Of a stretch of 64,000 nucleotides of DNA, positions 48,091 to 57,628 are shown in pieces. Source of the DNA: Pelecanus crispus (taxonomy: Eukaryota > Chordata > Aves > Pelecaniformes > Pelecanidae); assembly GCF_030463565.1 (NCBI RefSeq), contig NC_134651.1, forward strand, positions 11,792,734 through 11,856,733. Reading direction: 5' to 3'. The position numbers and the translations under genes are program-made. Position 1 is the first letter of the stretch. Each line of letters opens with the position of its first letter. The notes beneath the pieces are model-generated. The model did not search any database and had not been told where the DNA came from. It saw only the letters and a program-made list of their open reading frames with translations.

Positions 48091-50244
48091 GCCTTGTCCT
48101 CACTGTGACAGCTGAAAAGTGGCTCACCTCAGTTCACCTGATCCATTTTCCTGCTCAGTCTGTGCACAGTTCAAGGGACACACTCTGTTGTGGCCTAGCT
48201 GTGTTTGCTTGGGACTAGACATGGTCAATTTGCCTGTGCTGTCCAAGCGCTACAACATGGCTAATGCCTGTGGGGGTGTGGATCTGGGGGCTGATGGCTG
48301 TGGGGCTAGCAGGTCATAGCTGAGTGAGGAGGGACATGAGGACAGCAATGTTTTCTTGAAGTCAAATTTTTGTGGGTGTTCTTGTCTTTCTCTTTGTCTG
48401 GATTTCTCCGATATTCCTGAACATCCAGAGGGCCCAAAGGAAGCTGCCTCTAGGACTGATACCTCTCCCTTAGACATTGGACTTCCAAATTCACCATGAA
48501 ACACTCTTGAAGGTACTGATGCTTTTTATAGTTTTATGAATAGTTCAGGTGCAGACTCCTAATGTATCCTTGGCTAGAAGGTAAAAGCAGCTTTCTGCTC
48601 CTTCCTGGCTTCAGTCTGAACTGTGAACTTTCTAGGCAGAACCTCAAGCCCTGTGTCTGTCTCCCTGTTGGACTTTTGAGAGGATTAGCAGTGAGTGGAA
48701 AGGGCCTGTAACAACAGTTGCAAATGGTGCAAATCACTGAACAGTCACCACATCAAAAATAATGCCTGGGGAATCCTGTTACTACAGTTCAAGCTACAAG
48801 CAGGGAGGAAAGGAGATGGGAAGAATAAGCAAAACTCATCAGTGAGAGGCAGAAAGCAAAGCTTATTTGCTTGAGGTCTGAATCCTGTAGCCCTTTTTTT
48901 GGCAATACTGCCATTGTCTGGTTATGTCTTGGCACAAAAAGGCCTTGGAAGGCTTCCTTAGACAGAAGCCTGGCCTAGCCAATGCAGAAGCAGCAAAGTG
49001 TGTGAGGCTGCAGCACACTGGAGGTGTTAGTGCTCCAGGCCAGTCCTTGCTGTTGGGGATAGGAATGAATGACATCGCTTTTAGGGGAAAGGACAAAGAA
49101 AAGCCTTGTTACGTGTGGTGTTAAGATTTTGAAGGTTGCACTGAGACAATAGTTCCTCTTCCCCAGCGTTCTGCTTGTTTTGGGAGGGTGTTGCAAGCGT
49201 CAGTAATCATCAGAGCTGATGTGCACTGCAAAACAACCAAGTGGATAGATTAAAGTCTTTATCCATTTGACTACATAAGTAAGCAGCTGCACAGAACTGC
49301 AGCAAGGTGACATTTTATGTACTATTTGGTACAGTAGAGTATCAACACCCTGGCTTTCTGGCTTTTTTTTTTTTCTTAGACAGTGCAGAGGCACAGAAGG
49401 AATACATTAGTAATGTTACTGACAATTGTTAATGTGGTCTACATGCTTCATCTGCCAAACAAGATCCACAGGACCCTTTCCTTTCTCCATGTGCTGCTGG
49501 AAGATGAGCCAAGAAGGATTCTTGCTCAGAATTCATGCCATAACCCCATCTCTGGCTCTCCTGGGAAATGCAGCAATGTTGGTAAAAAGGAGAATCACTA
49601 AGCCTGGGAGGTGCGTGAGACAAGATGCATCATTAAGGCTCCCTATTTTCTTGTGTGTACAGAAGGAAACACAGGCTCTGCAGTTCCTTTGGGTACTAGA
49701 TGGAATCCAATTCAGGGATTCAAGCAGTTGTTTTTTCTTCCCTCTCCACCTTACTTGGGCTATTAAGGCAAGAAACTCAACTCCCAACTCCTGTGAAAAC
49801 CATTCTTCAGATTACTCTCCCTTACAGAAAACAGCCATTGCTCACAGCCAGTGGCAGCAGCTAGGTGCCTGATCATATTTGCATGCGTTTTCAGTATGGT
49901 CAGCATATTTCAGAATCCCTGGCTACATCTTTGTTTCCAACAATTGCAAAGGAGGAGGCCTGCACCCACCTCCAGAGAGATGCAGTCCTGCTTATAGATG
50001 TTCCTTAGCAACATATGTGAGTTCAGCAACAGAACATTATCAGTGGATTCCTAAGAGCAACCTGCAGAAGCCAGGACACATGTGGAAACTGTGCTTAGTC
50101 AAACTCTTAACAGCTTTACAAATGGCATCTTTTCACCCGTTCCCCGAAAGTCCCTAAAGCAGAGACACGCCTTGATGAAAATCTTTCAAGTGCCCATCAC
50201 ATATTACCAAAGTGCTGCAAGTGCTCAGAATAAGGTCACATGTT

Positions 50245-50295
50245 ATATATATATTTTATATATAGTTGCATAAATATATATATAGTTACATATGC
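50245..50295 (+). repeat. TA-rich low-complexity patch
   Basis: Alternating TA runs (tatatatatattttatatata, ataaatatatatatag) lead directly into the 95-bp palindrome. Confidence 0.85.
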
Positions 50296-50380
50296 TTTGG
50301 TGTTACATATACAAATACATGTAACAACATATGGTTTGTGTTACATGTACATATATATGTAACACCAAAACCATGTGTAA
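50286..50380 (+). repeat. 95-bp imperfect palindrome (fold-back element)
   Basis: The core at 50296-50369 has two 31-nt arms matching at about 28 of 31 positions around a 12-nt loop. The left arm starts TTTGGTGTTACATATA and ends TACATGTAACA. The right arm starts TGTTACATGTA and ends TATATGTAACACCAAA. Outside the core the arms continue as TTACATATG (50286-50294) and CATGTGTAA (50372-50380). As RNA it would be a hairpin of precursor-microRNA size; as DNA it could be a small fold-back transposon or a cruciform-forming site. There is no coding potential. Confidence 0.85.
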
Positions 50381-51366
50381 GCATGATCTTTATTCATCCT
50401 TCTGCTTCATACTTTAAAATCCCTGAAATAGATATTCAGAAATCCTTACCTCCTTATCCCATAGAGTCACAGGCTAGCTGATATTGTTCCTATCCAAAAT
50501 CCTAAATCTTTGAGCAAGGTAACACTACCTCATCTTCCCTTCCTCTGTGCAATTAGGTCTTTCTCAACTACCCAGGGGTGAAGAGTTCAAAACTGGTCTC
50601 TAATTTATGGGTGCTAGAGACTTGATTTGCAGAACTACCGAGAACCCAAACTCCGGTGACAATCAGTAGGATCTGTAGGAGTGAAGTACTTCCCAGGCAG
50701 CTCATGATACTCAACACATCTCAAATAAGATACCCCAGATCAACGGCTATATTTGAAAAGTTTGGCTTAACTGCCTCACTGTGCTAGACTTTGCAAGCAC
50801 AATGCTCAGTGGAACGGTGAGCAAACATTACCATCTCATGGCTGCACGTGTTAATTACAACTATAATTTCTACTTTAATGATGAAGGCTGTTCCTTGTGA
50901 GCTGATACACTGAAAAAGCTGTATGATTGGAAAACAAATAAACATGGAAAGATAATAAAAGCAACATTTATGATTTTGCAGTATCCATCAATCACCTCTG
51001 GTGGGGCAATGTAAATGAAGAAAGCCCATTGAAGTATTTCTGGGTAACATGACATGGTTGTTGCACTGATGGGTATATAAACTGCAAATACATTAATAAT
51101 AACAGCTGTAAATAATAATGCAATGCATTAATAACAGTGAAAGCCTTTTAAGATTTTAATAGTGAAACATGATTCCAACCTCTTTTATTTCCTGACAGCA
51201 GGATGAAATTTCTCCCATCCCTTTCTTGAGCAATGCCAAGGGATGCAAAACAGCCCTTACATAATAGAAACTGTCTTTGAGCTCTGGCCTAAGAGTACCA
51301 CTAAGCTGTGGGAGGGCCTCTCTGTCTCATATCTTTATGTCATCATGTGTCTTCTTGTCTCTCTAG

Positions 51367-51528
51367 GTGGCCAGGATGTATGGAAACACATACTCTGGCT
51401 AGGAAAAACACCAGTGATTTTGCTAAATGGATTTCAAGTAGTGAAGGATGCCTTGATTGGTCATGCAGAAGAATTTTGTGAGACACCCATGGCATCCCTT
51501 CTTAGGGATGTCGTGGGAGGCCCCTATG
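51367..51528 (+). pseudogene. CYP2 pseudogene exon 2
   Basis: 162 bp where 163 is usual. VARMYGNTY is in the first frame, then LWLGKTPVILLNGFQVVKDA in another frame, so a net loss of bases falls near 51397-51402. The acceptor tctctag and the donor gtactt are intact. Confidence 0.85.
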
Positions 51529-52103
51529 GTACTTTCTGTGGTTGTGTGTACTGAAATATTTTTAGCAGAACAAGCTGTTCAGAGAATGGGGTTTGGTACA
51601 ATGACTGCATCTACTTTTAATGCCTCTTTTCAAGATGAGCTGCTCTTGGCAGCAAGATGAATGCTGTAGAACCACTGCTGCATGTCCTTCTGAAACGCTG
51701 GGCCCCAAATATACATTCAGCACACAGAACTAATGTGTTTCCCATTTAAATACTTGTATAGCCTGGGAAATTCTTAGTTACTGGGCATGTTACCAAGCTA
51801 TCTCAAGAAGTCTTTGCAGTAAAATGTGTAAATGTGTAAAAAGCAGAACCCAGCATGTGTTGAGTGCATGGTTCTAGGTAAAGGAGCAGAAGAGGAAAGA
51901 CAGGCATGGAACTTATTTCCCACAAAAAGGATCAAGTAGATGTGAAAAAACAGCATAAACACCTCTGATTCCACATATAAATACTGCCAGGGATCCTTCC
52001 AAACTCATGGTGATAAATCTTGGAACCACTGTGATTTCACCAGTCCTGCTTATGGAGATGCCAGTCCCATACTTCTCCCCAGTCCTTCTCCATTTTGTTC
52101 CAG

Positions 52104-52253
52104 GCATCATCTCTGCCAATGGGCACATCTGGAAGATGCAGAGATGGTTCAGCCTGATGGCTCTGAAGAACCTAGGACTAGGGAAGAAAAGCCTGGAAGC
52201 CTGGATCCAAGAGGAAGCTCACTGCATGATTGATGTCTTTGCCAGAGAAAGAG
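52104..52253 (+). pseudogene. CYP2 pseudogene exon 3
   Basis: 150 bp and fully open: GIISANGHIWKMQRWFSLMA, then LKNLGLGKKSLEAWIQEEA. The C-helix WxxxR is present as W-K-M-Q-R. Splice sites are ttccag and gtgaaa. Confidence 0.9.
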
Positions 52254-52699
52254 GTGAAATATAGATCTGTATGTGGTTATGATATGGGCTCATTCTCCTT
52301 ATTTCCAACCCTGCTTTTTCTACTGGAAGTTGCAGTTTCTGCAGTAGGTTCAATGGGAGGTTTACACAGCTGATGCTTTCACAAGTCATTTTTCACTTGG
52401 CTGGAACATCACACCTGACTCATTGCTTTCATCCTAACCCTTTATGGGAGAAAGTGACAAATCAGAGACTCCTAAATGGTGCTGATTATGCACTTTTCTA
52501 CAGGATGGAATCTTTCCCTCACTCATTACAAAGGTGCCTGAAGAACAATTTCCCAGTCAGACTCCTGCATCTTGATTCCTGCAGGCTCAGCTATTTGCGT
52601 AACGCGATGCAAATCAAGAGCAGGCTGGATGGGAGCCCAGTGTAACAAAGGGTCATAGCCTATAAAAGAAGTTAATGATGCAGCTTTCTCTGTTTGTAG

Positions 52700-52854
52700 G
52701 CATGGATCTCTCTGTCCCACTCCCTTCTTCCATCAACAATATGATTGCTGATGTGCTTTTTGGACATTGCTTCTCTACAGAGGCTGCCATGTGCCAGAGG
52801 CTGCTCAGAGGCTCCCAGGCCATGGCAGAATTCCACGGCACCTCCTGGCCTCAG
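52700..52854 (+). pseudogene. CYP2 pseudogene exon 4
   Basis: 155 bp, open. It is six bases shorter than the usual 161, an in-frame loss. It encodes INNMIADVLFGHCFS. Splice sites are tttgtag and gtgggc. Confidence 0.88.
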
Positions 52855-53643
52855 GTGGGCAAGGACTGACCCATTCCCTGTAACTGTATCAAAACCCAAC
52901 GGCGTTCCCCAGTGAGCCATGGCATGAAATGGTCACTCTTTGCCAATGCACAGAGAGGAAGAGCTCTTGAGTAAACACTGAACTCTGCGAAAACCCGCAC
53001 TCACTTCTGTCCCCTTTGTTCTCAATAATGACCCCTCTGCAACCATTCCTGGCTTGCTTTGTCTACAGGCCCATTGAATCTCTGGTAATATCTCTCTTCA
53101 GAGAGACTGATCTGACTTCAAATTGATATTCAGCATCAAGTTTGCCCTGGGGCCAGAATCGGGTTTTTCTCTTAGTTTGTGCCTTGAAGGGTTCTGTAAC
53201 AGCCCTGACTTCCTGTCTTAGATTGGGCTGCAACCACCATCCAGAAAAAACAGGACAAGCTAACATGGTTGTGGCTTTGAGAACTACAGCCAAGTGTTGA
53301 CTTAAGATTTAGGAGGGAACAGGTCATTTGGGAAAGGCTTCACTTAGAAAACATAAGAAAAACTGTACTCAAGGGCATTTAAATCCTCCAAATCTGAAAG
53401 TTACTAGTGGAGAGCAGGCAATCTGGAAATAACCTTATGGCAATGGTGATCCTTCACACACTTCTTCTCTCCAAGATAATTTTTTTTTAAATTAAGTGGT
53501 TATTCATTTTGTATAGTCAGACAAGTAATACGTCTGGATCATAGCCATGGTTAGGCATGGTTCAGCTGTGAACATTCAGGCTTTAAATGCACTATGAAGC
53601 CAAGATGTCACCATGTTCCTTGTGTTTGTATTTCCACATGCAG

Positions 53644-53829
53644 CTCTATGACACTTTTCCATCACTGTTGAGGCACTTAAGCAACCGTGTTAATGAGATT
53701 GCTGGTGGCACTAACACACTTGCAGGACCTATGAACACTTATTAAGGATGAGATCAGGAACCACCAGCAGAGCTGGCTACCTGCAGAGCCACAGAACTTC
53801 ATTATGCATACCTAGCTCAGATGTTAAAG
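53644..53829 (+). pseudogene. CYP2 pseudogene exon 5
   Basis: Starts LYDTFPSLLRHL, hits TAA, continues in another frame as KDEIRNHQQSWLPAEPQNFI, then meets TAG. The CYP2 exon 5 pattern is clear but needs at least two frame changes. The donor gtaaca follows AQMLK. Confidence 0.85.
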
Positions 53830-54233
53830 GTAACAAGTAATTGTCACTTGTGCAGCTGCAACATATTTAAAATGCTTGTAGTTATTTCCAGCTGCACTCC
53901 TACTGCCTTCTCCTTTTCCTTCTGTGACACCGTCGAGCTATTTCTTTCTTTGAATTCAACCTCAAAAGCAAAGCACTTTGTGAAGGTACTGAGGCTGTTC
54001 CTTGGCAGTCACCACAGAGACAGTAATGTTGTTCCACCCTAGAATGAAAGAAAGCTTATTGTATGCTGTCTTCCTCAGTCAGCAAGATTTTTTTTTACCA
54101 GAGCTACATGGCTGCTGTCTTACCAGCTTCATCAACTCAGTATGGACTCTGTGATGAAAAAAACCTCTGTTGCTGGAAATTTGCTATGTTATTAAAACAG
54201 TCTTAAATCTCATTGTCTGTGTCTCATCTGCAG

Positions 54234-54370
54234 GCAAAGGATGACCCACTCTCTACATTCACTGAAACCAACATGGTGCAAGCAATCACAGATCTCTTCA
54301 TAGCAGGCTTAGACAGCACCACTATCACTTTGTGCTGGGCTCTCCGTGATGGTATATCTGGAAGTACAAG
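54234..54370 (+). pseudogene. CYP2 pseudogene exon 6 (I-helix)
   Basis: 137 bp against the usual 142. It encodes ETNMVQAITDLFIAGLDSTT, with the oxygen-groove motif AGLDST, and the end is garbled (DGISGSTR). Acceptor ctgcag and donor gtgaga are intact. Confidence 0.87.
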
Positions 54371-54558
54371 GTGAGAAATGCATCTAGCTGTGCTTACAGA
54401 TGTTGCTGACCTTCCTCATGGCAGGGTAATAGGCAAAATGCAGTTGACTCAGCTGCCCTAGTCCTGCAGTATCAGGTGTCTTGGGAATTTTGAGTTTCTG
54501 CAGAGTCTACACATCAGCTGCCTTCTTGAATACTCACTATTAGTTCCTTTTTCTGCAG

Positions 54559-54745
54559 AACCAGTCCAAGAAGAGTTGAATGCTGTCATTGGTCCATCCT
54601 ATGGAATTTAATATAAGGACTGAACGATCCTGCCATACACAAATGCAGTTCTACATGAGATTATGCACTATAGCAGCATAAGTGCAGTAGGGTTTATGCG
54701 CAAGTGCACCCAGAATACCACACTGCAAGACTTCCCTTAACTAAG
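54559..54745 (+). pseudogene. CYP2 pseudogene exon 7
   Basis: 187 bp against the usual 188. EELNAVIGPSYGI then TAA (54609) and TGA (54621); LPYTNAVLHEIMHYSS shows the ExxR arginine changed to His. It ends with a further in-frame TAA before gtatgt. Confidence 0.88.
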
Positions 54746-55557
54746 GTATGTTAATGCCACTAAGCTTTGGGGACAATCCTTAGACAAAGCAAAGCCAGGC
54801 AACAGATCCCTCCCACCAATTTAAACACCACATGTTGTGTTTATATTTTGTCCCCAGCTGCAAAACTACTCAAAAGTCAGTTTGAACAACTTGTGAGGAA
54901 CTCTTCACTGTGAATAGGATGCTGGACATTATCTACATCTTATAACATGAATAAACCTGTACTCAGTCTCCCTCTCCTTTCACACAAACATTACTTTTAC
55001 CATTTTTCTATACAGGATTTAAAGAGTTAGATCAGTATAAAGGTACTGGTATAATGACCCTAGGCTTCTTTTAAACTGGTTCAAGCTAAATATAAAACCC
55101 ATGGAAATTCTGGAAAAATAGTGTCTGTATATGCAATTTATTGTATCAGCAGGATGCTTTAAATCATATCCAACCTCATGTAGGTGGTCTTCCCAATGGA
55201 TAAGACCTATGTGGCTTTGGGGGAAGATGTCTTTGAGAAAATCAAGATCAAAGTCAGGGGTCTTGGATCAGTGTGAAGCCTTCAGTTCAGCGGCAGGGTT
55301 TTTTTTCCCCCAAGTTTTTGATTACTGTAATTACTGCATTCTCTGGTGCTCTAAAACCAGTCTTTAATAGTGCCTAATAATTTCTAAATAAGCTATTCTG
55401 TAAGACATAGCACAGTGTGACCCTGTTTTTCACTCAGTAATAATTAGTTGGCACTTGCATTGGGCAATTTCACTAAAGCAATTGATATCTTGACAATTTA
55501 AGTCATTAGTTTTTGACTCTGTGAAAAAGATCCTTATATGTTCCTTTTGTCTTTCAG

Positions 55558-55700
55558 TACGATACCTTAATTTTCCCCAACATATTTTCTGTCCTGTATG
55601 ATCAAAAGCAATGGGAGAGTCTGATAGTTTAACCCTGATCACTTCCCAGACAAGGATGGAAACTTTGTGAACAGAGAAGACTTTATGCTGTTTTCCGCAG
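55558..55700 (+). pseudogene. CYP2 pseudogene exon 8
   Basis: TLIFPNIFSVLYDQKQWES, then a frameshift and TAA at 55630. The other frame continues NPDHFPDKDGNFVNREDF and ends LFSA at the haem loop. The donor is GC (gcaaga) instead of GT. Confidence 0.87.
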
Positions 55701-57059
55701 GCAAGAGCAATCCTCAGTGTTGCACACAGCTGTCCTACAGTGACTGTTTCACAGGCCAAGACTTTCTTAACATCTGATCTCCTGCCATAAGTATCTTTAT
55801 TCATTCCCATAATAAGGTCTAGGTAGCAAAAAAACAGAGGTGATGATTTTGGAGACCTGCTGCAACTTCACTTTCTTGAGGAAAAGAAGCTAAGACTATC
55901 TGGTGTCTGAAATTCTCAATGAAATGAACTCCAATTATGGTAGTAAGGTAGATTGTCCTGTGGGAAAACAAGGGCTGATTAAAGCTCCTTCAGAAGGCAG
56001 GGGATGCAAACTTGTTTGCTAATTAAGAACTGGCTCCTGGAAGGTATTAGAAATCTTTCACTAATATTGACATCAGCAGAGACTAAGAGGCCAGCAAAGG
56101 AAGCAGCACATTAGGTTTATCTATGAACAGTCTCCATAGCAATTTACATAACACATTCTTTCTGGACTATTTTCATAAACTGCTGGTCTTCAGAGCACAA
56201 AGATCCCATTTATGTGTAACTGCAACCAACTAGGAAATTATTTATGAGTTTTTAAACTAATTCTTCTAGTATTTATTTCTAAATTTTCTATGTCTTCTAA
56301 GATTATGAGCACATGTTTGAGCCCATAAAACAACAGGATGGGAGTTCCAGTGGTAAGGATATTTAGCCTAGGACTTGGGAGACCCCTTTTCCCTGTTCTG
56401 CCATACCTCTATGATTTCAGGGGTGTTGCTGACACCCATTGCCTTTGCTTCCAAATAGCAAAATAGGAATATCAGCATGACATTACTGCGCTTTGCAAGG
56501 ATAAATACACTCAGACGCTACAGTAACAGAGGACATGTAGTACCTTACATATGTTGAATACCCTTTTTTCATATGCCTGACCTATAGACTATGTATTTTC
56601 TCTCTCTCTGCATCACAACTTGGTGGAAAACCAGAAAATACATCAGTCAGAAATCCACTTACTAATTCTGCCAGATAGCAGAAATTATTGGTCAGAGGTT
56701 TGCAAAATACTACGAGCAGATTCTATGCTCGCAGGGTAACTGGGGAATGGATTCATCAAGTGTGAGGAGGTGCTGGAGAAAGGACTATCTCCCCTGCCCT
56801 CTATAAACTGTCCGTTATCATCTACTGACAGCACAGGTATTGCAGGCTCTTCACTGGTATAGTATTTTTTCCTCTCCTCTTCCCTTCCCTGGGGCCCTAT
56901 CCATGTCTCAGGTAGGGCATGCTAGAGAAATGGTGTCAGCAGCCATAGCAGTGAGTTGTAGTTCTGGACAGATCCGCTCACAGGGTGAAGGATGCTGATG
57001 ACTGGCCTGTGTGGGGATCACCCCCAGCCCCACCTGTACAAGACCTGCACCCTCCCTCG
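55701..57059. other. Intergenic DNA between the CYP2 pseudogene and EIF4E2
   Basis: No haem-loop exon (exon 9) could be found here on the + strand, and no other gene or clear repeat was recognised. It forms the boundary between the P450 cluster and the EIF4E2 CpG island. Confidence 0.6.
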
Positions 57060-57331
57060 CTCTACACTGAAGGGAAAAGGAGGGGATGAGGGCCGGCGCC
57101 GGGCTGGGGCTTGCCTGTCACCATTGGAGCTAAGTTGGGCAGACCCCTCAAAGAGTGACTGACTCCTAAAGCTGTACCTACCAGAGACAAATGAACGCTA
57201 TGAATGAAATGGCAAGGTACTTCCACCCGCTGACTGCGTCTCCGTCACGCCCACGTCGTGTGAGGTGACAGCTCGACGCCGAGCCTCACGTCACGGCAAT
57301 TCCCCGCCTGTGGCGGCGGACCCGCCTTACG

Positions 57332-57426
57332 CCACACCCAACATGGTGGCTCTGCCCGCCCGCCACACTCAAGATGGCGGACGCGCCGCAGTGCGTGTCC
57401 CTCCAGAGTCCACACTCAAGATGGCG
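57332..57426 (+). promoter_or_regulatory. EIF4E2: Triplicated YY1-like motif in the EIF4E2 promoter
   Basis: The 17-mer ccacactcaagatggcg occurs exactly at 57363-57379 and 57410-57426, and a variant ccacacccaacatggtg at 57332-57348. The AAnATGGCG core matches the YY1 consensus. A further ttATGGCGcc follows at 57482-57491. The copies are in one orientation, 31 and 47 bp apart. Confidence 0.75.
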
Positions 57427-57608
57427 ACGGGGAGCGTTCTTTGTCCCTTTCCCCCTCAGTTCCTTCCGCCGTGCTCCGTGCTTATGGCGCCGGGGGGAAG
57501 CGCGGGGCGGCTCGCCCCTCGCCGCCGGAAGCGGCGGAAGGGTTTGGAGGGCGGACTCGGCGGAGCGGAAGTCGCTGAGGTGGACGGAGGTGGCGGCAGC
57601 GAGCGACG

Positions 57609-57628
57609 ATGAACAACAAATTCGACGC
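57609..57628 (+). CDS. EIF4E2: EIF4E2 coding exon 1
   Basis: Only 20 coding bases: ATG AAC AAC AAA TTC GAC GC, then a consensus gtgagt donor. The ATG context agcgacgATGa is acceptable (G at -3 and A at +4). The identity rests on the match to the EIF4E2 N-terminus MNNKFDA. Confidence 0.93.

Larger units (their letters stand above)
46688..51366. other. Intergenic DNA between the stray exon 6 and the CYP2 pseudogene
   Basis: No CYP2 exon 1 with a PPGP hinge was found here, although the pseudogene's exon 1 would be expected near its right end. It contains a MIR-like SINE remnant and a 95-bp palindrome within a TA-rich patch. No other gene was recognised. Confidence 0.6.
51367..55700 (+). pseudogene. 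CYP2 pseudogene, exons 2-8 retained
   Basis: Seven exon-like blocks lie in the correct order: 51367-51528, 52104-52253, 52700-52854, 53644-53829, 54234-54370, 54559-54745 and 55558-55700. Exons 3 (150 bp) and 4 are open and canonical; exon 6 is open but shortened. Exon 2 has a frameshift, exon 5 has frameshifts and stops, exon 7 has TAA at 54609 and TGA at 54621, and exon 8 has TAA at 55630. The K-helix ExxR reads EIMH, so the conserved Arg is lost. The exon 8 donor is GC. No exon 1 and no haem-cysteine exon 9 were found. It cannot make a P450. It is clearly diverged from copies 1 and 2, so it is an older duplicate of the cluster. Most GT-AG sites survive, which suggests decay after a once-functional gene, not retrotransposition. 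Confidence 0.92.
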
